Assembly: GCA_964453435.1 (NCBI GenBank) | Contig: CAYVQZ010000059.1 | Coordinates: 1 to 30,309, forward strand | Direction of reading: 5' to 3' | Source of the DNA: CAYVQZ01 sp964453435 | GTDB taxonomy: Bacteria; Abyssobacteria; SURF-5 | DNA length: 30,309 bases | Shown here: piece after piece, positions 15,946 through 23,996 of the stretch | How positions within the stretch are numbered: position 1 is the stretch's first letter | Layout of the letters: every line of letters starts with the position of its first letter | The notes under the pieces: model-generated | What the model was told of the DNA's origin: nothing | The model's database searches: none | What the model saw: only the letters and a program-made list of their open reading frames with translations | Made by a program: the position numbers and the translations under genes

Positions 15946-16724
15946 GCCGAATCGCATTCAGCCAACAGAGCGCGGGCGTCTTCGTGTTGCGGGCTGTTTC
16001 GTATCGCCTCGTGGAGGAAATCCCTCGCTTCGCGCTGGTGGCCCATCTTCAACCGGCAGTATCCGAGGTGATACAACAAATCCGGGTTTTCGGGGTCCGC
16101 ACGCAAATAGCACTCGAGGAGCGAGGCGGCGTCTTCGTATTGCTCGAGGGCGAACATTAAAGACAGATAATTCGAAAGGGCGTCGGGGTGGGAGGGGTCG
16201 AGTTCCAGCGCCCGCTTGAACAAGCTCAGCGCATCCTCGATGCGAGCGTCGGACCAGGCCATGACCCCGAGATTGTTGTACGGGTCCGCATAGTCGGGCC
16301 GGAGAGCTGTCACCTTTTCGAAGAGCATGCTTGCGTTTTCTGTGTCGCCCTTTTCTGCCAGGCAGAGTCCAAGCCCGAGGTTGCCGCGAACCGAGTTCGA
16401 GTTCAGAGAAATCGCGGTTCGAAAATCTTGTTCTGCGGCTCGATAATCTTGTATGGCCAGCCTGCAGTAGCCCAGTCGTTCATGGATTGCGCTTCTGCCT
16501 GCGCCGTTTATGATTTGAGACGCCAAAACCGTTTCAAATAGATGCACGGCCTTCTCATACTCGCCCGTCTGCTGATATGAAGAGGCGAGGCTCAGGCTAT
16601 GGCTCAGCTCATTCGGCTCCTCTTCGGTCAGGCTCTCGAGAAGAGGAATTGCCTCCGCGAACTCGCGCTTTTTGAGGCGCGCAAACGCGTCCTCACTTCG
16701 TGATTGCCGGTCGTTCGAACTCAC
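15942..16724 (-). CDS. TPR-repeat protein
   Basis: A 260-residue soluble protein made almost wholly of about six TPRs: AIPLLESLTEEEP, AVHLFETVL, AAEQDFRTAISLNS, ASMLFEKVTALRPDY, ALSLFKRALELDPSHP, AASLLECYLRADPENP, and a last REARDFLHEAIRNSPQHE. It has no catalytic domain. Its start overlaps the end of the MerR gene by 32 nt and its stop overlaps the start of the giant glycosyltransferase (ATGA), so the three are translationally coupled. It probably acts as an adaptor that presents acceptor proteins or assembles the glycosyltransferases; partners cannot be read from sequence. Confidence 0.88.
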   Translation of the reverse strand: MSSNDRQSRSEDAFARLKKREFAEAIPLLESLTEEEPNELSHSLSLASSYQQTGEYEKAVHLFETVLASQIINGAGRSAIHERLGYCRLAIQDYRAAEQDFRTAISLNSNSVRGNLGLGLCLAEKGDTENASMLFEKVTALRPDYADPYNNLGVMAWSDARIEDALSLFKRALELDPSHPDALSNYLSLMFALEQYEDAASLLECYLRADPENPDLLYHLGYCRLKMGHQREARDFLHEAIRNSPQHEDARALLAECDSA

Positions 16725-17124
16725 GGTTTGCTCCTTCCTTCGGGTCAGCGCCTTTTATCCCGAACAGTTGCTCCAGTCTCTGCTTGAGAAGTTCGGACAC
16801 TTCGTCGATAATCACCTCGAGAGCGCGCTCGGTCTGCACATCGCTCAGGCTTGCGGCAAGGGTATGGCGCGCCTTTTCGTGGAATCCGAACCGCTCCCTT
16901 ATTGCGGCCAGCGAATATCGCCTTTCGTCCGCCAGCCGTTTTATCACGTGAATGCGTTCGGCCATTTCCCGGTCGTAACGCCTCTGTCCTCCCGGCGTTC
17001 GCTCCGGACAAAGCACGTCCGGCATCTCCTTTTCCCAAAATCTCAGGGTGTGCGTTGGCACGCCGGTGAGCTCGCTGACTTCGCGGATGGACATCAGGCG
17101 GCCATCTCGTTTGGATTCGCCCAT
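16693..17124 (-). CDS. MerR-family transcriptional regulator
   Basis: A 143-residue regulator. The MerR winged helix-turn-helix is clear: MSIREVSELTGVPTHTLRFW (from residue 11), then PERTPGGQRRYDREMAERI and a helical LADERRYSLAAIRERF. The C-terminal part is a helical dimerisation segment ending in a charged tail. There is no Cys cluster of the metal or redox sensors, and the protein is too short for a B12-binding domain; MlrA/HspR-like relatives fit best. ATG 17124 has AGGGAG upstream; ATG 17154 and 17094 are alternatives. As the first gene of the TPR/glycosyltransferase operon, divergent from the sulfotransferase, it probably controls this intergenic region and so the modification genes. Confidence 0.88.
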   Translation of the reverse strand: MGESKRDGRLMSIREVSELTGVPTHTLRFWEKEMPDVLCPERTPGGQRRYDREMAERIHVIKRLADERRYSLAAIRERFGFHEKARHTLAASLSDVQTERALEVIIDEVSELLKQRLEQLFGIKGADPKEGANREFERPAITK

Positions 17125-17249
17125 CAGAGCCAACTCCCTTTTCTTCGCAGTCATCCGAAGACTTCACTCGGTTCGAGCCTGCCCGTCAACCGCCGGCGCA
17201 GGAGGTTATTCCATGCTCTCATCAACATCCTTATCGACAAAACCGGACA

Positions 17250-17271
17250 TTAACTTTAACTTTTTTGTTAG
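17250..17271. promoter_or_regulatory. Candidate regulator-binding site in the divergent intergenic region
   Basis: An A/T-rich island with tandem TAACTTTAACTTT and a TAAC-N6-GTTA inverted pair, unlike its GC-rich surroundings. It lies between the MerR gene and the plus-strand promoter of the sulfotransferase. Use by the MerR protein is a guess from position. Confidence 0.3.
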
Positions 17272-17301
17272 TTTTTCCTCGCGAGCCTGCCTGCCGCCCG
17301 C

Positions 17302-17330
17302 TTGACATTGGAATCGCTTCCTTGTATCGT
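17302..17330 (+). promoter_or_regulatory. Sigma-70-type promoter of the sulfotransferase gene
   Basis: A perfect -35 TTGACA (17302-17307), a 17-bp spacer and TATCGT (17325-17330, 4 of 6). This would give a leader of about 115 nt before the GTG start at 17452. Confidence 0.5.
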
Positions 17331-17451
17331 TTGGGGAAGACGCGTCTCAGGAGCGTCTGAGGTGGTGTGTATCTGTTCCTGAGCGAAAGTCGGCAATTCG
17401 GGGCGCCGAAACCTGTTCGCGGAACCGACTGTTCTTGATTGTGGAGGATGT

Positions 17452-18255
17452 GTGAGCGGCTCGCCAATTTTTGTGGGGGGAGCGGGAAGGTCGGGCACGA
17501 CGCTGCTTCGTGTCATTCTCGATTCCCATCCGCATATTGCATGCGGACCCGAACTCAAAGTCACCCCGATACTTGCAGACCTGTGGCACGGTTTCCAGAC
17601 GGCGCATTCTCCTCCCCTGAAGGAGTATTTGCTGACGCCGACGGATATTAACGGCATCTTCAGCCAGATGATTCTCTCTTTGATGGAGAAATACCGGCTG
17701 CGAACAGGGAAGGCCCGCATTGCGGAAAAATCGCCGAACAACGTTTTCTTCTTTCAGCACCTGCACCACATCTTTCCCGACAGTCCCCTTATCCACGTGA
17801 TTCGGGATGGCCGCGATGTCGTCTGCTCGCTTCTTACCATGAACTGGATCAATCCCCAAACGGGCAAGCCTATCGATTACACGCGGGATGCCCGAAAAGC
17901 GGCCGAATACTGGAAATCGGCGGTTCAGGCCGGTCGCAAGGCAGGTCAGAATCCCGCTGTCAAGCCGAAATACCTGGAGGTGCGGTACGAAGAAATTGTT
18001 GAACGCCCCGAGCCGGTTCTTCAGCGCCTCTTCGCCTCCATCGATGAGCCGTGGGAGCCGGGCGTGCTGAACTTTCACCGGCAGGAGCGCAATCTTGCCG
18101 GTGAATCAAGCGCGGAGCAGGTATCCAAACCCCTGTACACGGCCTCGGTGGGCAGATGGAAGAAGGACCTTCGGCCAACGGACAAGCAAGCGATTAAAGA
18201 CGTTGCGGGCGATTTGCTGGCCGAGCTCGGCTACACCGGCGACCGCAACTGGTAA
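17452..18255 (+). CDS. PAPS-dependent sulfotransferase
   Basis: A 267-residue sulfotransferase-family protein that would move sulfate from PAPS to a hydroxyl or amine. The 5'-phosphosulfate loop is GGAGRSGTTLLRVILDSHP (residues 9-27), EKSPNN follows at 92-97, and the 3'-phosphate site is HVIRDGRDVVCSLL (115-128). The C-terminal YEEIVERPEPVLQRLFASI and GRWKKDL are typical of the bacterial Sulfotransfer families. The GTG start sits after GGAGG at 17443-17447. It is transcribed away from the MerR/glycosyltransferase operon and towards flagellin, so sulfation of the flagellar or another surface glycan is a sensible guess. No PAPS-synthesis genes are in the window. Confidence 0.9.
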   Translation: MSGSPIFVGGAGRSGTTLLRVILDSHPHIACGPELKVTPILADLWHGFQTAHSPPLKEYLLTPTDINGIFSQMILSLMEKYRLRTGKARIAEKSPNNVFFFQHLHHIFPDSPLIHVIRDGRDVVCSLLTMNWINPQTGKPIDYTRDARKAAEYWKSAVQAGRKAGQNPAVKPKYLEVRYEEIVERPEPVLQRLFASIDEPWEPGVLNFHRQERNLAGESSAEQVSKPLYTASVGRWKKDLRPTDKQAIKDVAGDLLAELGYTGDRNW

Positions 18256-18299
18256 TCGAAACTGTCTCACGGTTGCACATTTTGCCGAACAACAAGCTT

Positions 18300-18468
18300 T
18301 GGGGGTTGTACCCAATTACGGAATCCCCCGTCCTTCGTTGAGCGCAGCGAAATCCCGCGGACTCGCGGGATAGATTGGCGGACTGCCCCCGAAGCACGGA
18401 TTGCCGACCGTGGGACATATTCACTGTCCCCGAAGCGACCATCAATGAATTGTCGGACACACTCACAG
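18300..18468. repeat. Dispersed REP-like intergenic repeat, copy B
   Basis: It shares with copy A (5125-5325) the block GTACCCAATTACGGAATCCCC (18308-18328), the GATTGGCGGACTGCCCCCGA block at 18372-18391, a GGGACATATTCACTGTCCCC unit (18412-18431) and a GAATTGTCGGACA unit (18447-18459). Its internal hairpin differs: ATCCCGCG and CGCGGGAT around GACT at about 18352-18371 replace copy A's shorter stem, so the blocks are conserved while the loop between them varies. It lies between the sulfotransferase and the flagellin promoter. Confidence 0.75.
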
Positions 18469-18516
18469 AAAAAACTCCGTGTCCCCTCCTTTTCGTCTCG
18501 TCGACAGCTTCTTCCC

Positions 18517-18543
18517 TAAAGATTTTTTTTAACCTGCCGATAT
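18517..18543 (+). promoter_or_regulatory. Sigma-28 (FliA) promoter of flagellin
   Basis: TAAA at 18517-18520, exactly 15 bp, then GCCGATAT at 18536-18543: a near-perfect match to TAAA-N15-GCCGATAA, the class-3 flagellar promoter. Transcription should start near 18550, giving a leader of about 220 nt. Confidence 0.85.
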
Positions 18544-18607
18544 AGAAAAGTGAACCCGCAGGATGCGGGGGCGCTATCTCTGACGGAAAAGCTTCCAATG
18601 GAGAGTG

Positions 18608-18762
18608 CCGGGGACCGAAACAGTCCCTGGTTGATGGTCGTCGGATCCGACCCAAAAAATGATTCGAGGTCAAGGCCAATACCTGCGAAATTGGCTTGCG
18701 GGCAAGGAGGCCCGCACGAAGGCGGCGCCCATCCGGGTTGGGTGCAACGCATATCAAGGAGG
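18608..18762 (+). promoter_or_regulatory. Structured flagellin mRNA leader with GGA-loop hairpin (possible CsrA target)
   Basis: Three hairpins can form: 18608-18615 with 18623-18630 (CCGGGGAC/GTCCCTGG), the palindrome TCGGATCCGA near 18640-18650, and TGCGGGC/GCCCGCA (18697-18703, 18710-18716) whose loop is AAGGAG. A second CAAGGAGGATG at 18755-18765 is the Shine-Dalgarno itself. A GGA-loop hairpin plus a GGA at the ribosome site is the two-site layout used by CsrA on Bacillus flagellin mRNA. No csrA or fliW gene is in the window, so this is a hypothesis. Confidence 0.4.
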
Positions 18763-18770
18763 ATGACAAA

Positions 18771-20561
18771 ATGGGTTTACGCATCAACACCAACGTCACA
18801 GCGATAACCGCACAACGGAACCTGACGCTGGCAGATGCGCGGTTGTTCAAGTCGGTGCAGAGGTTGTCGTCGGGCTTGCGCATCAACACCGCAGGCGATG
18901 ACCCGGCCGGCTTGGCGATTTCGGAGCAGCTCAGGGCGCAGATTGCAGGTCTCAGCGCAGCGATCGTCAACTCTGAGCGCGCGGTGAACCTCGTGCAGAC
19001 GATTGAAGGAGCGCTGAACGAGGTGAATACGCTTTTGATCGGCATGCGCGAGCTGGCGATCGACGCGGCGAACTCCGGAATCAACAACGCGACGTCGCTG
19101 GCGGCGGACCAGGCGGAAATCGCGAACGCTCTCCAGACGATCACTCGCATCTCGGATACCTCGACGTTCAGCATTCAAGCGCTGCTGGACGGGTCATTCG
19201 AGAACGAGGTGACTCTGGCGAGCCTCAACACGATCGGTTTGACCGATCTGGGAGAAAGTTCTCTTCGTGCCGGCAGTTACACTATCAGCGTGAGCAACAT
19301 CACTCAGGCAAGCGCGCAGATCACCTCTGACCCGTTCGACTTGCTCGATAACGTCGCGCTGGGAGGCACGGGAGCAGACGGGGACCCCGACGGGCTGGCG
19401 CCCGGATCCCACTCGATAGTGGTTTCCGAGGCCACGGGCGCAAACATAACCTCTTCCACCGCCGCAACATTGGATGGAACCAGCGTCCTGACGGCCACGG
19501 TAATCACCATCCAGTCCGCCTCGGGAACGAGCGTGGTCACGTTCGAGGGCGATGAATTGAACAGCATCGCCAACATCGTGGCCGAAATCAACGCCGAAGC
19601 GCGCGACCTCGTCAACAACGACGCGTTCATCGCGGTCGACAACGGCGACGGCACCTATTCCATTGCGATCGACAGCAACAATACTGCGGTCGGCGCCAAC
19701 CAGACCATCACGGTCTTGTTCGCGAGTGACACGATTGCACAAGAATACGGATTTGCCGCTTCAACCCAGACGGCCCTGAATGGACAGAACGTCGGCGTGC
19801 AACTCGATGACGGCGCGGTGGTCAGGCTCGCGACGGGAACAACCGAATTTGTCGTGAGCAACGCGAGCGGCGGCTCACTGACGCTCACGTTTGAGGTCCC
19901 GTTCACCACGCAGAACCTCATCGACGGCGCAACCCTGAACGTGGAAGTCACCGCCGCCACGTTCGACGTGCAACTCGGCTCCGGACCGAAGGTCGCGTTC
20001 ACCTCGGGCGAGACCAAGACACTCAGCGCCGGCGAGGACGCACAGGGCAATCCGATTGGGACACTCGACGTCAGTTTCGGATTCTTCAATGTTCCGGCCA
20101 CGGCCTCGTCGGTCACCATCGACGTGGTGGACAACTCGATTCAGTTCCAGGTCGGACCGAATCCGAACCAGACTGTCAGGATATCCGCACAGGACATATC
20201 GGCGGACAAGCTTGCGCAGGGCGTCATCAACGACAGCAACTTCAGGAGCCTCGAGGAAATCGATGTGACCACCGTGCAGGGAGCGAACGATGCAATCCTG
20301 CTCATCGACAAGGCCATCGACGAGGTCACGAAGCTCCGCGCGAAGCTCGGCGCGTTCCAGCAGAACACGCTGGAAACCAATCTGCGCTCTCTCAGAATCG
20401 CCGAGGAAAACCTCATGGCCGCTGAGAGCACGATCCGAGATGTGGATATCTCGAAAGAAATAAGCGAATTTACGAAGAACCAGATACTCCTGTCAGCAGG
20501 CGTGTCGGTATTGGCGCAGGCGAATGCAATTCCGCAGACGGTACTTCAATTGCTGGGGTAA
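18771..20561 (+). CDS. fliC: Flagellin
   Basis: A 596-residue flagellin, the subunit of the flagellar filament, exported by the flagellar type III system. The N-terminal D0/D1 helices are classic: MGLRINTNVTAITAQRNL, SVQRLSSGLRINTAGDDPAG, SEQLRAQIAGL and NLVQTIEGALNEVNTLL. The C-terminal D1/D0 also fits: LGAFQQNTLETNLRSLRIAE, ENLMAAESTIRDVDISKE and ANAIPQTVLQLLG. In between lies a central region of about 350 residues (roughly 130-480), rich in Thr, Ser, Asn and Asp, that would form the exposed D2/D3 domains and offer O-linked modification sites. The start at 18771 has AAGGAGG 8 bp upstream; upstream frame to 18696 is leader. A sigma-28 promoter precedes it. FlaG, FliD and FliS genes follow in the same direction. 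Confidence 0.97.
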   Translation: MGLRINTNVTAITAQRNLTLADARLFKSVQRLSSGLRINTAGDDPAGLAISEQLRAQIAGLSAAIVNSERAVNLVQTIEGALNEVNTLLIGMRELAIDAANSGINNATSLAADQAEIANALQTITRISDTSTFSIQALLDGSFENEVTLASLNTIGLTDLGESSLRAGSYTISVSNITQASAQITSDPFDLLDNVALGGTGADGDPDGLAPGSHSIVVSEATGANITSSTAATLDGTSVLTATVITIQSASGTSVVTFEGDELNSIANIVAEINAEARDLVNNDAFIAVDNGDGTYSIAIDSNNTAVGANQTITVLFASDTIAQEYGFAASTQTALNGQNVGVQLDDGAVVRLATGTTEFVVSNASGGSLTLTFEVPFTTQNLIDGATLNVEVTAATFDVQLGSGPKVAFTSGETKTLSAGEDAQGNPIGTLDVSFGFFNVPATASSVTIDVVDNSIQFQVGPNPNQTVRISAQDISADKLAQGVINDSNFRSLEEIDVTTVQGANDAILLIDKAIDEVTKLRAKLGAFQQNTLETNLRSLRIAEENLMAAESTIRDVDISKEISEFTKNQILLSAGVSVLAQANAIPQTVLQLLG

Positions 20562-20638
20562 CTTTGGCCTAATGGCCCTTTTGGGAGTGTCGGTCGGACA
20601 CCATATCCGGCTGATTGGTCCCAAGGAGGTGTAACCTA

Positions 20639-21028
20639 ATGGGCATCAGATTTGAGCAGGCAGGCTACCCAGGCCTTGACCCGGCTGCTGGAACTACGTC
20701 CGGTGTCAATACTATCCGTCGCGTTGGAAGCAGCAGCCCGCCAGCGACACCTCAGTTTGCGTCCGTTGAGCCGCAAACGCTCGCTGCAGCGGATGCTGAA
20801 AAAATGGATGCTGCTGAGATGGAGAGCACTCTTGAGGGAATCAACAGGCATCTCGCCGAAATCGGAAGCAGCCTCAACTTTATTCACGATGAGGCCAGCG
20901 GAAGGTCGGCCGTGCAGGTGCTCGATGAACACGGCGAAGTAATTCGCCAGATTCCCCCACAGGAGTTGCTGGACGTTTACGCGAAAATTCGCAACATTGT
21001 CGGTATCCTCCTGGACGAAAGCGGATAA
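20639..21028 (+). CDS. flaG: FlaG-family flagellar protein
   Basis: A 129-residue FlaG-type protein, a family that affects filament length and is usually found between flagellin and fliD. The family core is at the C-terminus: LNFIHDEASGRSAVQVLDEH, then GEVIRQIPPQELLDVYAKI. The first 60 residues are low-complexity linker. ATG 20639 has AAGGAGGT at 20623-20630. It starts 77 bp after flagellin and ends 18 bp before fliD, so it belongs to the flagellin operon. Confidence 0.9.
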   Translation: MGIRFEQAGYPGLDPAAGTTSGVNTIRRVGSSSPPATPQFASVEPQTLAAADAEKMDAAEMESTLEGINRHLAEIGSSLNFIHDEASGRSAVQVLDEHGEVIRQIPPQELLDVYAKIRNIVGILLDESG

Positions 21029-21046
21029 AAGGAAGCAGGGACAGGC

Positions 21047-23359
21047 ATGGGTGACATTCTTTTTTCCGGAATCTACACTGGCATCGACTTTCAGGCCATC
21101 GCCGACACGATGATCCTGGCGGAGCAGCGGCGAATCGACCTCGTGATTGCGCAGCAGGCTGAAGAGACCGCGAAGCTGACGGCAATCCAGAGCTTCAACG
21201 GCCTTCTCCTGGGGCTTCTCACGTCGTCGAAGACGCTCTCGAAACAGAAGAACTTCCAGTTGCAGAGTGTCACCTCGAGCCACGAGTCCCTGGTCACCGC
21301 TTCCGTCACCGGCAATGCGGCCCCCGGCACTCACTATATTACAATTAACCAACTGGCGCAGGCTCACCAACTGGCCTCGCAGGGCTTCGCGGATACGGAT
21401 ACCACAAGCATCGGCGTCGGCGATATCACCATTCAGGTGGGCGATGGAGCAAGCACGACCATCGAGATCGACGCCGGCAACAACACGCTTGCCGGCCTGA
21501 GAGACGCCATTAACAACTCGGACGCCGAGGTAACGGCGTCCATCATCAATGACGGCAGCGCCTCGAATCCCTACCGGCTGCTTTTGACCAGCAAAAAGAC
21601 CGGCGCCGCCAATCAGGTCAATTTGACGGTAAACCTGACGGGCGGAACCGCTCCCGATTTCATCAATAAAAACGTCGATGCGGTCGAAGTGAATTCGACC
21701 AACAGCGCGTCGTACACGGGAACCGCCACCGCCTCGGGGACGTACACGGGAAACAAGAACCAGACCTTCCTCGTCGAGATAATGTCTGACGGCGCCGTAG
21801 GAGCGGCCACGTTCCGCTACTCGACGGATGGCGGCGTGACCTTCAATGACAACGAAGGCGCCGGTTTTCTCACCTCCACCGCCGGCACGCTTCTCGAAGA
21901 CGGCGTGTCAATCGCATTCAGCGACAGCGGAACGCTGAGCGCCGGCGACCGGTTCGGCATCGACACATTCGTCCCGACCATTCAGAAGGCGCAGGACGCG
22001 TCGGTCACCCTGGGGAGCGGTTTCGACGGGGGAGCGCCTATCACTATCAAATCCGAGTCCAACACGGTGAAGGAAATCATTCCCGGCGTGACTCTCAACC
22101 TGCTGGGGGCAGACCCGTCCACTACGGTGAGAATATCCGTGTCGGCGGACTCGGAAGCAGTTAAAGGTTCAATTGAAAGCTTCGTGGAGTCGTACAACGA
22201 AGTCATAAGCTTTCTGAACGAGCAACTCCGATATGACCCGGTCATGGAAAAGGCAGGCTTGCTTATCGGCGATTCCCTGCTTGTGAGCGTGCAAAATCAA
22301 ATGCGGAGAATCGCCACCGACGTCATCTCGGGGCTTCAGTCCGACCTGAACCGGCTCGCCGCAATCGGGATAACCTCGATTCCGGAGACCGGCAAACTCG
22401 TCATAGATGAAGCGAAGCTCGGCGAAGCTCTTGCGACCGACCTGGCAGGTGTCGCCAACCTTTTTTCCACCAGTTCCACGACTACCGACCCCGACATCAT
22501 CTATCTCTCATCGTCGGAGAAAACAGTCTTTACGAGCGACGGCTTCAGCGTAGACATCACGCAGGCGGCAACCAGCGGAACGCTCGAGGGAACCTCCCTC
22601 GGAGGCTTTCCCATAACGCTCACGAGTTCCGACAACAAGATTCGACTGAAGGTCGACGGCAAAGAGAGCGCGCTTATCACCCTCGCCGCCAAGACGTATG
22701 ACAGCGGCGATGAACTGGCGGCGGAAATACAGTCGAAGCTGAGCAGTGACCCCCAGCTTGCCGGAAGACATGTCACGGTCGAGTTCATGGGCGACCGCCT
22801 GGTCTTTACCTCGTCGAGTTACGGCTCGTCGTCAATCGTGGAACTCGGAACCGAGCCGGAAGAGAGCGCTTTCGACGCGCTCGGACTCCGATCGGCGATA
22901 TCGACAGCCGGAAACGATGTGCAAGGGACAATTAACGGGGAGGCCGCCACGGGCAAAGGCCAGATACTGACCGGAAACAAGGGCAATCGAACCACCGACG
23001 GACTCTCGCTCCAGGTCATGCTCACTGCCGACGAAGTGGACCCCGAAGGTCCCGAAGCGGTCGTAAACGTTATCGAGGGAATCGGCACGCGATTAGGCGA
23101 TTACCTCAGTTTCCTGACCGATCCGGCGGACGGTCGCGTCTCGACGCGAACCGATACGCTGACTCGGCACATTAATGAACTGGAAGAAGATATCAACGAT
23201 ATGGAGCGGCGGCTGGAAGAGAAGCGGATCGATCTGCTGGAAGAGTTTGCGGCGTTGGAAGCATCGCTGGCGTCGCTGTCTTCCCAGGGCGAATTCCTTA
23301 TCGAGCAGCTTGCCAACCTGCCGCGAATCGACACTATTATCAGAGGGGATAACGATTAA
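21047..23359 (+). CDS. fliD: Flagellar filament cap protein FliD (hook-associated protein 2)
   Basis: A 770-residue filament cap protein that folds flagellin at the growing tip and, in pathogens, may adhere. The N-terminus shows the FliD_N signature (FSGIYTGIDFQAIADTMILAEQ region, then FNGLLLGLL), then VTGNAAPGTHYITINQLAQA. The middle has KGSIESFVESYNEVISFLNEQ and QMRRIATDVISGL of the FliD_C domain. The C-terminus is a coiled coil (HINELEEDINDMERRLEEKR) as expected. It is longer than common FliD proteins of about 450-550 residues; the excess is in Ser/Thr-rich beta regions at about 210-290 and 480-640, probably exposed. AAGGAAG precedes the start. It lies between flaG and fliS. Confidence 0.95.
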   Translation: MGDILFSGIYTGIDFQAIADTMILAEQRRIDLVIAQQAEETAKLTAIQSFNGLLLGLLTSSKTLSKQKNFQLQSVTSSHESLVTASVTGNAAPGTHYITINQLAQAHQLASQGFADTDTTSIGVGDITIQVGDGASTTIEIDAGNNTLAGLRDAINNSDAEVTASIINDGSASNPYRLLLTSKKTGAANQVNLTVNLTGGTAPDFINKNVDAVEVNSTNSASYTGTATASGTYTGNKNQTFLVEIMSDGAVGAATFRYSTDGGVTFNDNEGAGFLTSTAGTLLEDGVSIAFSDSGTLSAGDRFGIDTFVPTIQKAQDASVTLGSGFDGGAPITIKSESNTVKEIIPGVTLNLLGADPSTTVRISVSADSEAVKGSIESFVESYNEVISFLNEQLRYDPVMEKAGLLIGDSLLVSVQNQMRRIATDVISGLQSDLNRLAAIGITSIPETGKLVIDEAKLGEALATDLAGVANLFSTSSTTTDPDIIYLSSSEKTVFTSDGFSVDITQAATSGTLEGTSLGGFPITLTSSDNKIRLKVDGKESALITLAAKTYDSGDELAAEIQSKLSSDPQLAGRHVTVEFMGDRLVFTSSSYGSSSIVELGTEPEESAFDALGLRSAISTAGNDVQGTINGEAATGKGQILTGNKGNRTTDGLSLQVMLTADEVDPEGPEAVVNVIEGIGTRLGDYLSFLTDPADGRVSTRTDTLTRHINELEEDINDMERRLEEKRIDLLEEFAALEASLASLSSQGEFLIEQLANLPRIDTIIRGDND

Positions 23360-23480
23360 CTTTACCGAAAAAACAGAGCGCCTTGTGGGCGGAACGTTCA
23401 CTTGCAAGAGAGACTGTGCGTGTGTTTCACGATTCAATGACGCGCGCAATGGACAGAACGAAGACTGAACAACAGGGGGT

Positions 23481-23993
23481 ATGAAAACGATGCCCGAACG
23501 AGAAGGCGGCGGCATTGTTTCCGCGCGCGCGGCAAAATCATATCGGGAAGAGCAGGTCAACGGATTGAGTCAGAAAGACCTCATCCTGATGCTCTATGAC
23601 GGAGCCATAAAGTTCGCTACCGAAGCCAAGGGCGCCATTGAGGGGAAAGGGTATGTGAGAAGTTACACGGCGATCATCCGAGCGAGGGACATCGTTACCG
23701 AACTGCTGCGCATCCTCGACATCGACCAGGGGGGAGACGTCGCAAAGAATTTGCAAAGGCTGTATGTTTATATGATTGGCCGCCTGATCGAGGTCAACTT
23801 CACCAAGGAGACCCGCCTGCTCGACAATGTGCTCGAAATACTGGAGAGCCTCCGTTCCGCCTGGGCCGCAATCGATTTCGAGGAGGCGCTTCGAAACATA
23901 CCATCCGAAAACGGGGAAAAGGGGAGAGCCCTCAAGTCCGGCGCCCTGCGCCAGCTCGGGGAAAATTCGCGCCTCCTCTCCGTCACGGCGTAG
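23481..23993 (+). CDS. fliS: Flagellin chaperone FliS
   Basis: A 170-residue cytosolic helical chaperone that binds the C-terminus of flagellin before export. Clear FliS features are SYREEQVNGLSQKDLILMLYDGAIKFATEA, AIIRARDIVTELLRILDIDQGGDVAKNLQRLYVYMIGRLIEVN and VLEILESLRSAW, taken as segments. The C-terminal 40 residues, after the usual end, are an extension rich in Arg, Ser and Gly. ATG 23481 lies one base after GGGGGT, so ATG 23490 (MPEREGG) may be the real start. The gene ends 3 bp from the stop of a convergent membrane protein gene. Confidence 0.95.
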   Translation: MKTMPEREGGGIVSARAAKSYREEQVNGLSQKDLILMLYDGAIKFATEAKGAIEGKGYVRSYTAIIRARDIVTELLRILDIDQGGDVAKNLQRLYVYMIGRLIEVNFTKETRLLDNVLEILESLRSAWAAIDFEEALRNIPSENGEKGRALKSGALRQLGENSRLLSVTA

Positions 23994-23996
23994 ACG

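Noticed and set aside
19194..20134. Minus-strand frames opposite flagellin
   Set aside because: Ser/Val-rich shadows of the Thr/Asn/Asp-rich flagellin coding strand.
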